Shown: positions 1 to 59,306, numbered from the stretch's first letter. The stretch is 64,000 bases of DNA from Streblospio benedicti (GCA_019095985.1 CM032661.1:17979933-18043932); one strand, 5' to 3'. Program-made: numbers and translations. The notes: generated by a model from the letters alone, not told the origin.

Positions 1-48477
<48,477 letters not shown>

Positions 48478-48545
48478 GATGAATATTTCAGGCCGTCCTT
48501 TTTGCGCTCACTGCTATATCCTCAGGAATGGTTTGCAAGATTACT

Positions 48546-48554
48546 CCTTATATA
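48546..48554 (-). promoter_or_regulatory. TATA-like box of the LRP-like gene
   Basis: The minus strand reads TATTTATATAAGG about 70-80 bp upstream of the signal-peptide ATG. A start site some 30 bp downstream would leave a 5' leader of roughly 40 nt. This is sequence-only evidence; a spliced upstream non-coding exon is not excluded. Confidence 0.5.
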
Positions 48555-48559
48555 AATAG

Positions 48560-49420
48560 TTCATGTCCTGTGTTGCTCGTAGTTTTCAGTATTGGTTGAG
48601 AAAAAGGCACATAACTGTAACTATTCCAAAGTTATATGCACATAGTTTAGTTGTTGTTTGCAGTATTTTCTCTTGTGTGTTGCAATATGGAAGTATGACA
48701 CTATAAATATATGTATAGTCATATAATACATAAATATGTATCACCTTTAGAACATAGATGTTCACTGTGCTGTCAGTTCATTCATATACTCAGAATAGTG
48801 TCTATATTTACACTATTCACAATAATGACTATTTTAGTACCCTTTAAAGCTTTTTATTCGCAATTTCTATTGTTATATTTAAAGCAACAGCCTAAATTAT
48901 TAATGTTTAACCTGGGGGAATGGGTCTACTAAATCACTGTGCCCATCGACTGTGATTGTTTTCTTAATATCCCAATCTATTTCCTCTGGTATAGGGTCCA
49001 TTGGCTCTTCATTTCCATACCTCTCAACTCAATTGGCTCAAAATAATTGCTTTTGAAAGGGCAATTATGGGACGATTTTCCCTTTGTGGATAACTATCCA
49101 CCGGGGAAAAAGTTCTGCTTTGGAAAATAATCATCACATGCATTGTTACTTTAAATGGGGGTCCTTTGTTTTCCAGACGTGATATACTTTACTAACTTAG
49201 AACTCGTGCTGAATGAAATAATCCATCCGTGATATGTTCAGTACACACTATATCGATTGTGTTATTTGTCGAGCCCCCATTTATGTTTGAAAACCAATGT
49301 AAGCATTGTTCTCCCTGAGCAGACATCATTATCAGCATTGTATTCTGACAGGAATGTGTACAGCACATTTTGTCACACTAAGCTACACTAATTATAATGA
49401 CATTTGGATCAAAGCGATCA
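48560..49420. other. intergenic, upstream of the LRP-like gene
   Basis: AT-rich; nothing recognised beyond the TATA-like box at its left edge. Confidence 0.4.
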
Positions 49421-49600
49421 ATTACAGTAAACGCTACAATAGACCAACCAGGGACTTTGGCCGCAAGAAGTCCCAAATTGTGATCTTTGTTACTAGCGAA
49501 ATTTTGGGAAAGCCTGTAAAGCTTTGGATGCTCGAGGATTCGAACTCATTACCTGCCATTCTACCTTAGAGACCAATCCATTACATATAGTCGGGTGTGC
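49421..49600 (-). mobile_element. possible tRNA-derived SINE
   Basis: The minus strand contains TGGTCTCTAAGGTAGAATGG (D-arm/A-box-like), then GAGTTCGAATCCTCG, a good B box with pairing flanks, and partly pairing ends (TGGAT with ATCCA). The anticodon arm is missing. A body with the hairpin GGGACTT/AAGTCCC follows. This suits a tRNA-derived SINE or decayed tRNA, not a functional tRNA. Confidence 0.4.
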
Positions 49601-50395
49601 TACTATTTACACTAGTCACCCGATAGTCCGATACGTTTAGTGGCGTCGCATTTTCAGACCCAAAGACAGTCAGCCCTTAATCTCCCACGGAACTAAACGT
49701 GTGTGTGCCTTCACCCCTAAGACTTCTTTAAGCTATCAGGTGTGCTCGTGCCACTCAAAAGTGAGGTCACCGTGTGCCACGTACCTTTCAAGCACCATTT
49801 GTTTGTTTTGATACAGAAATACAGATACCGAGGTGATGCTTTCTCATAAAATTGTTCATCAAGCATGCGAATATCTTGGCAGCATCTGAGATCTCCTGAA
49901 ATATTAACTAAGCGCTCCTTGCTGGATCAGGACTAGAATTTTTTTCAATAATAGATTAATCAATTGGATATTAAGTTGAATTTTATGAAAATAGTCCGGT
50001 CTATTTGTAAACAGAAAGCCTGTGTCGAGTCTGGACCCGATATAGATTTCTATGTCGGGTCCCTGTATCTCGGGTTCCTACCCACTCCAATAACCCTTTG
50101 AATATATAGTCATTGGTTGATGAATATGTATGTAAGAGATCGGCTAGACAATGAGGAGATATTATTGCGTTCTTTACAACCCATTATATCTGGGGTATTT
50201 CTAAATACATTTGTAGTCGGATACGTGTATCTTGTATTATTTGACAACCGTTTTGGACAACAAGCAATACAGAAAACGTTATCAAGTAACCTATTGTATT
50301 GCTAAAAAAAAAGATTTTGAGCTCATCAGTTTAGCTGATGTGCTGTAATATGTGGTTCCTGACCATGGTATACCAGACCTTCCATCATCATGTAT
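49601..50395. other. intergenic, no recognised features
   Basis: I see no gene, RNA or repeat here. Confidence 0.4.
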
Positions 50396-50866
50396 GCCTC
50401 GGGGGGGGGGGGGGATATTTCAGGGGTGAATGGGTAGGGGGTTCCACTTAAGGTCCAAAATCATAGGCCTACCCCTTAGTAAAATCAGTGGAACTATGAA
50501 AATTATACCCCTAGTGAAACCACCTGATGAAATAAATGGGGTATTATCCCAAGGGGTATCATTCTATGTAATACTGTCATGAAAACAAGATTTTCTACAA
50601 CTTATATTTACTTCTGTGCTTTTAATTTATGGCTCAATAATACAAAATCACGTGAAAAGAGGGTTAGATATTGAACCTCGAGGTTGAACCTCCCTTAGTG
50701 AAACTGGCTGGAATGTTCAAATCATGACCTCTAGTGAAACCGAATGGTGGAAAGGTGACACTTCGTGAAACTGAGTGGTGGAACCGGTGACCCCTAGTGA
50801 AACTGCGGGGTTGAAAAAGGTGACCCTATCAGTGGCACATGCCCTCTAGGGCCTCTTCCATCCCGA
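50396..50866 (-). mobile_element. G-tract-ended minisatellite element, family C copy 1
   Basis: It is bounded by a run of 14 G at 50401-50414 and a GTGGCACATGCCC end. The minus strand carries several degenerate units of about 30 bp around CAGTTTCACTAGGGGTCA. It matches 52110-52556 in inverted orientation along its whole length. No coding capacity. Confidence 0.7.
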
Positions 50867-52109
50867 ACTATTTACACTGGAAAGAATTGCACTTTTCAAG
50901 AATATACTTAATAATCATTAGTGGACCTAGGTAGACAAATACGTTCCGTTGTGTGTAATAATTGAACCTTCACCACACCAAATTAATTCATGTACATCTA
51001 AATGTACTTCTGTAGACAGCACTAATTGTGTCCATAGCAGATAGTGCTCTTGAGATGACCAGTCATTACGTTAATGAGATCTTAGACCTATACTTAGTGG
51101 CCCGGGATATTCTCTTATCTCGTCTTAAAATGTGAGGAGTCACCCATTAAACATGCAAGGTATAAACGTTTCCATGAATATATTTGATTATTTCTTGAAC
51201 ATATAAAGCCGTCGATTGAAAGAGCCCAAGTCTACGCGTGGTGTTTGTTTACCCGTGTCCAAAACCTCTCAAATGAGATTGAGCTGGCCTGACCATTTCA
51301 ACCCAACCGCTAGGGTGGATATGTAAGGTAAAGCATTACCTAGACACACTTGTATTAATATTGCTCTGGTCTTAGCATGTAGCGTTTACGGGTATACAGC
51401 GTGGTCCCGTAATTATATAGTATACAGCATCATCGATAAGTCGCCCTTGCAACTTCGGTTGGATATACGACTATAAACTGTAATACAACAACACTCATAT
51501 AACTTGAACTGTGTGTGATATAATAAACCGTGCAGTTTTGTGTTCTTGTATGGCCCCTTGTATATGCATATACAAAATGTTCATTTTGGACATCGGCTAT
51601 AGATATGTCCCATTTCATTTACATTTATATAAGTCTGGGAATCAATTCAGATCAATCATCGTAATGACTAGTTGTGATGATGGTAAACAGCAGAAGACTT
51701 TTCGCGGCTTTGCTCGTTCGACTGGTAATTGGGGTTAAGGACGAAGATAGAGCTGCTCAGTGTTTGGTGGCCTGTTCATGCAAATATGGACACGATTGTA
51801 GTGTCAATAACTAAGACAATATATTGTATATGTGAATGACACAGTATCAGCTAGTATACATGATATATGTAGCCATTGCATTTGGGTGCTAGTTTAATTG
51901 ATTTGTTTAAATCCCAGCTTGTGCAACACTGATTCTATACTCATAGAGCATTATTTCAACACTATACAGAAAAAGATACAACAAATAGTATTGAACAAAA
52001 TGCTAGCATTTGTAGGTGTATAACTTGTCAGTACACTTCCACGCACAGTACACATAGCCCAGCTAATATGGTAAGAATGAGTGAGAGTGCGTGTCACGTG
52101 TGAACAGAA
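50867..52109. other. intergenic spacer between the two family C elements
   Basis: AT-rich, no recognised gene. It would form the loop if the two inverted family C copies paired. Confidence 0.4.
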
Positions 52110-52556
52110 ATTGTGGCTCGGGGGGGGGGGGAGTACTTCCATATTCGCCCTATACGGTATGTGCCACTGATAGGGGTCACCATTTTCGACCCCGCAGTTT
52201 CATTAGGGGTCACCTTTTCCACCACTCAGTTTCACTAGGGGTCATGATTTCAACATTCCAGCCAGTTTCACTAAGGGAGGTTCAATCTCGAGGTTCAATA
52301 TCTAGCTCTCTTTTCATGTGATTTTGCATTATAAGATTATAAGATTATAAAATTATAGAGCCATAAAAAAGCATGAAAGGTAAATATAAGTTGTAGAAAA
52401 CCTTGTTTTCATTACAGTATCACATAGAATAATACCCCATTGTTTTCATCCGGTGGTTTCACTAGGGGTATCATTTTCATAGTTTCACTGGTTTCACTAA
52501 GGGGTATGATTTTGGATTTTCAGTGCCACCCCCTACCCATTCACCCCCCCCCCCCA
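52110..52556 (+). mobile_element. G-tract-ended minisatellite element, family C copy 2
   Basis: It starts with a G-run and TATGTGCCACTGATAGGGG. It continues with four or more units like CACTCAGTTTCACTAGGGG and ends CCCCTACCCATTCACCCC plus a C-run. The internal non-repetitive part (TAAATATAAGTTGTAGAAAA) also matches copy 1. A local ATAAGATTAT triplication is specific to this copy. Confidence 0.7.
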
Positions 52557-52608
52557 CACACACACACACCACCACCACCACCACCACCACCACCACCACC
52601 ACCACCAA
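52557..52608 (+). repeat. (CA)n(ACC)n microsatellite
   Basis: A CA run followed by about 13 ACC units, directly abutting the C-tract end of the family C element. Confidence 0.95.
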
Positions 52609-55600
52609 CCTCGAGAATTGTGGTTTCAGAAAATTGTTCAGATGACCTATGCTATTGTTTTTGCTATTTGTTACGTTCAATTTAAAAGTGCATGAAGTTG
52701 TTATTGTTTGTATTCGTTCTTTCGTTCTTTTCCGTTTCTTATTATTATTGCTTCTGCGTGAGGATTATGTAGGATACAGATTGGCCCGTGCACAGTAAAC
52801 CCTGTACGCGTGGATGCCTTCTTTTAAAGAACATTTGTCTTGTATGGACACGTAGAAAGAAAACTTAATACTACAGAACCAGTGCTGTTATAACATTGAT
52901 GTCAAAATCTTTTATATATATACGACCTCAGTAGAATAATAAAAAAAAGATGACCGCCACTTTGGACACCAAAGTTTACGGGTTTCCAGTATTGGTACTT
53001 ATAGAATATGACTCAAATTCATTTCGACTCATCTACAATAAGCTAAATAACATACAGACGTGTTCATCTATTTATTACCTCCAGATTATTTGATTGATTT
53101 AACCCTTTTGATAGCAACATTGGATTGCTAGTCATTCCGTTTCTGTTAGTGGGATCGGCTATCCTCTAGTCACAATTATAACATAAAAATATGCAGTACT
53201 CCATATCGACGTGCTAGTTGACAACGGTGCGACTTGAATTCACAAAACGGACAATTCACAAGATAGGCAAATGTTGTTCTATATTATCCCAATGCGAAAC
53301 ACCACATTAACTCAAGTTACATAGACACAATAATCGTTCGGAAGGGTAGGAACTCTCGCGCAGCAGACGACACCGCAGAAGGATCCATGATGTAATCTCT
53401 GGGCACCTGCTGAGTGGCCTCTTTTGGGGCTCGTGCTCTAGACTAGTCCTTGTGTCGCTTTTGAGCGAGTTTTATTGTAGTATATGTTCGTTTTATAACA
53501 GTGTCTGTAAGAGCAGCACGAAATTGAAAAATAATGCTAACTAAGCATGGTAAAACATACTTATTGCTGCTCAAGTTGTTGTGTTTTTTTAATTGTTTGT
53601 TTTTTGTTTTGTTTTGGTACTATCATTAAAGTTCTAGTCTAATTTGCAATCACGATTGTTCATTTACAAATGTTCAGTGCTGCATGCACGTTGGGGAAAG
53701 ATGTGTCTGCCTTTTGAAAACAAATGACAAGAGGTCCCAATTACCCATGGCTATATTTCGTGCAGTGATTCGGCTGCATTGACCAGGACTATCTTACCCT
53801 AGCAAAAAGTGTACGCATGAAAATGTGCATAGGTCTAGACACTACTTAACAAAAAAACCATCTACATGATCTAGATTCCACACTGACAGCATTGGTCATG
53901 AAAAGCATGCTGATAAATGGCTTCCAAATGAAGACAAAAAAATCACCAGCTTTACGTTTTATAGACATTTATTATCTGGCACTTGCAAATAATCTGAAGT
54001 TGCGCACATGCTGGTCGCTCTGTTACAATGAAGAGTCAGACAACTGTGATCACCATTTTGTTATTCTCTAGATTTTGCCATGAATTATCTACACTCTGAT
54101 TATCATTTAAACGTGAAAGATTTACAATTTCCAATTTGCTGCCTTATTCAACCCAATGGTCGTGCTAGTTTAATGGTAGGTACCAATGCTAAAATTATCT
54201 AAAATAACTATGCTTTGGTGTAGTGTCTATTTCGAATACATGAATAAGAAACTTCTATAAAATATGAACTTTCTGTTAGTTACTGCATGTGTACATTCTT
54301 GATAACAGATGTATAATGAAGTTGCATCGGCATCGAATTATATGTATTTTTTTACAAAAAGAATTGACACAACATTCTGTTAATTGTGCAGCTACATAGT
54401 CACCGCGCTGAGGAAAACACATTTTAGACATAAAAAATATGTCATAGCGGCCATGTACGCATGTTTCGTGTTCGGTGATAGAAACATGTAACAGTTTTTA
54501 CACAAATGTATATTATATTCCTACGTATATCATATGTTAATTTATGTTTTACATTTTCATTGGAGTTTTGGCATCTCCCGATGCTTTGTGTGTAAGATAT
54601 CCATGAAATCATTGGGTGTGCCTCCACGTTTTCCGAAAACCTGGATCTGCCGGTATACAACTGCATGTACAAATAAAACAACAACACCATATCAAATTGG
54701 CATTCTAGATGTTTCAAAAACGGCATAAGTTCTTTTAATTATACATGTAGTCATAATCAATTTTCTGTCCCTTACTAGTATCTATGGCTGGTCGTTCACT
54801 TAGGATATTGAATTCCAAGCTACCATGACAATATCTATCTAATGCATAAAAAATGCAACAAGTAAACAAGAGGCGCCAAGAATGTCCGGATTCCTACACT
54901 GCCCCTTCAATAGGTGTTGCTCACTTTGCAAACATTATACAAGAACTCAATAATATTTGTGTTCATTGTATGAAGGTGTTGAACTGTTGATCATCCATAT
55001 TTGAAGCACGACCCCGTCCACACGACTGAAAAGAACACGTACCAACATCAATAGGCAGCGCTGGTGTGTCTCGTCTGAGATCCGGTTTTATAGTTTTGAG
55101 TTCTTGTGTGCTACTATAGATTTACATGCAGTAAAACTTACACTAAAAAAAGAAAGAAAACAAGAAAAAAAGAGACAGTAATTGTTCAAAATCTGTCCTA
55201 AATGCGTAATCACTTTAAGGTGGGACGACAATTTTTTCTTTTAATATTTAATGATTAACATTGTAAAATTTAAGCTGTGTAGATGTCAATAAAAAAAATT
55301 ACTCATGCCGCCTCGCTCGTTTGAGATTTATGCGTCAAAACACGAGACATGTATGGCATGGGTGAACAGACAATTTATACATATAGTTAAATACAGGATT
55401 TTACTATTACCATTAAAAATACTGATTCAAAATGTTTTTAAATCAATATTTTTGTATCATATGGAAAGATCTTATCAAAAGCATTTTTTTAAAGTAAAAA
55501 TTTGATGTAGGTTACCTTCCATTTAAAAAGATATTGAATATTTTAGGTCCTAAATATCTATCAAATCAGAGTAAAATACGAAACATGATTTTAAGTATAA

Positions 55601-55828
55601 TATTACATGTTTTCACAAAATTTAACAACCGCTGATCACAGCTGATTAAAGCTCTTAGACTGGGTGTAAACATAATGCACCCCTTTACTGTCCATAACCA
55701 TCTTAAAGGCATTCACTTAAACACCAAAATATGTTTAATACAAAGGGGCAAAAAGAACACTATAAGCAAGAAAATAGAAAATTAGAAATGTTCAACTTGA
55801 TTTTGATCCTATACAATTTTGGATGACA
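52609..55828. other. intergenic, no recognised features
   Basis: Only short frames without domains. Upstream exons of the plus-strand gene ending at 56712 could lie here, but I cannot identify them. Confidence 0.4.
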
Positions 55829-55945
55829 TAGGCAGGTCCGGCGGGTGGCGCAAGGGCGCCCCCCCCCCCCCATTCCCACCAAAATACTTCATTTTCATAG
55901 GCTTTTGCATGAAATCCCTTGTTTCATCAGCTATGGATAGGCAGG
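55829..55945 (+). mobile_element. interspersed repeat family B, copy 2
   Basis: It reads ATAGGCAGGTCCGGCGGGTG ... C-tract ... CCACCAAAATACTTCATTTT ... GCATGAAATCCC. It is homologous to the inverse of 41575-41712. Confidence 0.55.
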
Positions 55946-56335
55946 AATTTATGAATATATTTGTGTTTTCTACCAATCAATTAGGGTTCTCACGATTAAA
56001 GATTTTTCTACTCAAGTACTCGGCTCTTTTTACTTGCCTCTTACTCGAGTACTCAACCATTTAAATCATACCTCCAAATAGTATGAAAAGAGGCCTTAAT
56101 ACAATTTTTACGCACATCCATGCTGCAAACCTAAATATCTGAACACATGTATTGTTAACGTTAGTTTAGTTTAGTCAATGATTTGATGTCAATATTCTTA
56201 TAACTGTAAATAAATGTATATAGGTGTTTATTACATTTTCAATGTATATTTTATTTGCATTTATACATGTTAATTTATCTGAAATAAATAATATATATGT
56301 ATATATAATATGTTCATTTTTCTGTGTCGTTATAG

Positions 56336-56445
56336 GTTGATGTCGAATGCCCTACAGGCACAATTAAATATGGACGGGTGTGGAACCAAGAGGTGTGGAA
56401 CCAAGAGGGGGTTTGTAAAGACGGAAGTCTTCAGCGTTCTTATGG
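56336..56445 (+). CDS. unrecognised gene, penultimate exon (5' part unknown)
   Basis: A good acceptor (TTTTTCTGTGTCGTTATAG) opens a frame reading LMSNALQAQLNMDGCGTKRC, then GTKRGFVKTEVFSVLM, to a donor ATGG|GTAAGA in phase 1. A tandem 15-bp duplication (GTGTGGAACCAAGAG twice) gives the repeated CGTKR. Residues run on smoothly into the next exon. No family recognised. Upstream exons were not found, so this could also be a relic copied with its 3' end. Confidence 0.5.
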
Positions 56446-56572
56446 GTAAGAAAGGTTGCACATTTTCAAATCCTTCTTCTTAAGAATAAACTGATTGAAA
56501 CAAATGGGATGGCACTTTATTGTTAAATAATTCTAGATATTTATGCTTGAATTCTTTTTTGTGTCACTGCAG

Positions 56573-56712
56573 AAGCCCTGCTCCAGACCAAGAAGGGTAC
56601 AGAAAAAGAAATAAAGTCTGCAATTGCCAACCATCTAAGATATGCGCCAGACAGGGAGGGAGGCGGCGGCAGGAACTTCCGAAGAATCAAGAACACCATT
56701 AATGATTATTGA
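56573..56712 (+). CDS. unrecognised gene, last exon
   Basis: The acceptor GTGTCACTGCAG leads into the frame EALLQTKKGTEKEIKSAIAN, then HLRYAPDREGGGGRNFRRIK, NTINDY and a stop at 56710-56712. Joined to the preceding exon it reads FSVLM-EALLQTKKGTEKEI, which looks like one helical domain. The basic Gly-rich turn (REGGGGRNFRRIK) suggests nucleic-acid contact, but that is only inference. An AATAAA follows 10 bp after the stop, supporting a genuine 3' terminal exon. Confidence 0.55.
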
Positions 56713-56722
56713 ACTTGATAGA

Positions 56723-56728
56723 AATAAA
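56723..56728 (+). other. polyadenylation signal AATAAA
   Basis: Canonical AATAAA just after the stop codon of the plus-strand terminal exon. Such a short 3' UTR is unusual, so overlap with an undetected longer isoform is possible. Confidence 0.5.
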
Positions 56729-56819
56729 ATGCAATTGCTGTCAAGTACATGTGTTCTACTGTTGTTTTTGGCCAATGCACATAAATGTAGATCATTGTCA
56801 TTTGGTATTGTCCATTGTC

Positions 56820-56998
56820 CCTCAACATTGAAATAACGTTGAAAACCAACACTGTTACAACATTGGACAACAACGTAGTGACAATGTTGGAAAACAACGT
56901 TGTTTCAAATGCAAAATTAAACCAAAGATCAATGCTAAAAAAACGTTGGGGTCCAACGTTGTTGCAATGTTGATCCAACATAAAATGCCAGCTGGGTT
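56820..56998 (+). repeat. degenerate CAACGTTG-rich tandem repeat
   Basis: About six imperfect units built on AACAACGTTGTTTCAA / ACAATGTTGGACAACA, ending AAAATGCCAGCTGGG. CAACGTTG is palindromic, so each unit is a small inverted repeat. Confidence 0.7.
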
Positions 56999-58159
56999 AT
57001 ATCAACATGTACGTCTTGTAATCATTATATTTCTTAATATTCCATATTTTATTGCACAATCTTGCAAAACCCCACTTCCCTGCATAGGTGTGAAGTGAAG
57101 CACATAAAATCAGACTGTATACGCGTATGGGCGCCCATCTGCTGCTTTCCGGTGACAATAAATTAACCATGACCAGTCGCTCATAATTGCCACTCGTGCA
57201 CTTCTCAAATCATAGGCTTTGCCGTGCGAGTGCCGTCGTACGCAGTCCTAGTGGAAACGGCCTGTAATCACAGATTCATTACAATAGAATGCTGATCAGA
57301 ATTCACAACTGGTCATAGTGGCTACTATTGAATTGACAGCGTAATGTTTTCATTAGTCATGCACTCATGGTTTTTGCTTCAGTGGGAGATCCAGTACTTT
57401 TCAGAATGAGTAGGAGTCTGGGCGTTCGTGTCTTAATATGTGTAAAATACTGAAAGTCCATCTCCATACAATTGCTACTTGATCTCAACAATTTGAAGAA
57501 AAAAGATGGCAGAAAGATGAGTTAGAGTCCTATGCGCACACCGCCGAAGTATAACCATTTTTTTTGTAGTTTTATAGGTCAAATACATGTCCACGCCCCA
57601 TCAAGATGAGGGCTAAGTGTATATATGATCATATATGGTTGTGTCTATTTATTTTTTATTTTTGCCCCATTGTTCACAAATCCCCGGGCTAAAAAATGAG
57701 AGACAAAAAAAGAAAGAAAAAAAAATAGAAGAATATCATTATCATGCTTGTACTTCTTACTTTGGTTGTTCATGTTTGTACAGCTGCATTGTACGAGTTT
57801 GCTTTGATTTAGAGTTGCAGTCCAACCACCAATCCCAACCCTCGATCGCCGCTCCTCGACTGTTTATTCATCTTTTTTTTATAATTATAGATCAATAACC
57901 CATCTTCTATGTAACTGTTTCCTTCCCCTTTTGAGGCTCAAACCAGATGCATATTCATTTCTACTCGGGTGGGTATGGCCGGTCCACGTGGGGACACATC
58001 CATCATTACAAGTTATGAATGAGCAGTCATTAGGATAATTGGTTTCTAGATGATAGAACACAAAGTATAGTTGTCCTCGCCTCCTCGGGCTTCATCGGGT
58101 TCCTCGGCGGCCGAGTCCGAGTGGTTTAAGAATATAATGAGGAGGGTATATACTCCCCT
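56999..58159. other. intergenic, no recognised features
   Basis: No gene, RNA or repeat recognised. Confidence 0.4.
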
Positions 58160-58315
58160 TTGATATCAAAATCTCAATGAATTAATGTTACAAATCTCAA
58201 TGTAAAAGCCCTTTTCTGAAATCTCAATCAATTGATCTCAATGAATTGAAAGGTCAAATCTCAATTCTCAATGAATTAAAAACCCAAATCTCAACTCTCA
58301 TTAAATTGTATATAC
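58160..58315 (+). repeat. degenerate AAATCTCAATGAATTGA tandem repeat
   Basis: Around eight imperfect units of ATCTCAATGAATT separated by short AT-rich spacers, just upstream of the ribozyme array. Confidence 0.65.
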
Positions 58316-58395
58316 GGCCCTCTGTAATTATTATATGTATTACATTATATAAAATCTTATATATACATTTAGACACGTACAAATATCTATACCTA

Positions 58396-58432
58396 TATCT
58401 CTGTCTCTGTCTCTGTCTCTGTGTGTGTGTGT
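58396..58432 (+). repeat. (TCTCTG)n/(TG)n microsatellite
   Basis: Short array of TCTCTG repeats followed by TG repeats. Confidence 0.8.
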
Positions 58433-58504
58433 TCTTGTTGCGTGTTTATTCCTTATTAATTTGCAACTGTTGTGTGTGTGTTACATAACCAGTTAAATTT
58501 GTAC

Positions 58505-58542
58505 TGCTTTTATGAGTCCTACTGAAACAGTACTGTCTGTAG
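58505..58542 (+). pseudogene. hammerhead motif remnant (copy 1)
   Basis: Only part of the fold survives: ATGAGTCCTA...TGAAACAGTACTGTCTGTAG. The cleavage-site side (CAGTACTGTC, then TGTAG) is well kept, while the core and stem II are eroded. Confidence 0.6.
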
Positions 58543-58767
58543 ATATTATGCTCTTTTGCCGTGTTTGGTTGAGCACTCTTGAGGTGCTACTTTGCCAATG
58601 CCTTGTGCTTTTGCTCACTGCTCCGTTTGAGCACTCTGTTTGAGCACTCGAGAGGTTACAAGGAATCCAGCCCAACCTCATTATTCTAAAGCTGCACTGG
58701 GTCCTGGCTTAAATATGCTTCGAGCTTACACTCTTTGTTGCTACCAGTCCCAACCTCATTATTCTAA

Positions 58768-58813
58768 GCTGCACTGATTTGTCCTTATAGGACGAAACAG
58801 TACTGTCTGTAGC
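58768..58813 (+). ncRNA. type I hammerhead motif, degenerate core (copy 2)
   Basis: Same fold as copy 3: stem I GCTGCA/TGTAGC, stem II GTCCT-TAT-AGGAC, CGAAA, then ACAGTACTGTC. Here stem III is the self-complementary CAGTACTG, suited to dimer formation. The core reads CTGATTTG, departing from consensus at the G8 and A9 positions. As G8 acts in catalysis, this copy is probably inactive on its own, though its GTC site could still be a substrate in a dimer. Confidence 0.75.
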
Positions 58814-58996
58814 TATATTATGCTCTCTTACTTCGTGTTTGGTTGCGCACTCTCTTGAGGTGCTACTTTGCCAATGCCTTGTGCTTTGCTCACTGCTCCG
58901 CAGTTTGAGCACTGGCAAGTATGCAGGGGTCTGGCTTAAATATGCTTCGAGAGCTTACACTCTTTGTTGCTACCAGTCCCAACCTCATTATTCTAA

Positions 58997-59042
58997 GCTG
59001 CACTGATGAGTCCTAATAGGACGAAATAGTAAAGTCTGTAGC
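58997..59042 (+). ncRNA. type I hammerhead ribozyme, intact core (copy 3)
   Basis: Stem I is GCTGCA (58997-59002) with TGTAGC (59037-59042), six pairs. The catalytic core is CTGATGAG (59003-59010). Stem II is GTCCT-AAT-AGGAC (59010-59022). CGAAA lies at 59022-59026. A short stem III/loop region (TAGTAAA) is followed by GTC, with cleavage predicted after C59036. All invariant core nucleotides (CUGAUGA...GAAA...UH) are present. Stem III is very weak, as in the newt-satellite and retrozyme class, where two motifs act as a dimer. Confidence 0.85.
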
Positions 59043-59140
59043 TATATTATATATATATATATGTTTGGTTGAGCATATCTTGAAATAGAAACTTTGAGTG
59101 AGAGAGACGGTATATATATATAAGTATGCTCATATCTTTG

Positions 59141-59141
<1 letters not shown>

Positions 59142-59230
<89 letters not shown>
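59142..59230 (+). repeat. (AT)n microsatellite
   Basis: About 44 AT units just right of the ribozyme array. Confidence 0.98.
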
Positions 59231-59233
<3 letters not shown>

Positions 59234-59306
59234 GGTAGCTCTCCTTTATTGAGGCTTCCGAACCTCGATCGGGTGGAGAGGACGTCAATATTTTCAGATA
59301 TTGTAC

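Larger units (their letters stand above)
58501..59080 (+). mobile_element. tandem hammerhead-ribozyme array (retrozyme-like element)
   Basis: Two to two-and-a-half tandem units. Each contains the shared body (TGAGGTGCTACTTTGCCAAT, TTGTTGCTACCAGTCCCAAC, CCTCATTATTCTAAGCTGCA) and ends in a type I hammerhead motif. Predicted cleavage positions are after 58537, 58807 and 59036, giving monomers of about 270 and 229 nt. The first unit has an internal partial duplication. The array fades into an AT microsatellite on the right. There is no coding capacity. Tandem type I hammerheads with a very short stem III are the hallmark of retrozymes, whose transcripts self-cleave to monomers and circularise. 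The assignment rests on motif and layout; I found no flanking target duplication. Confidence 0.8.
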
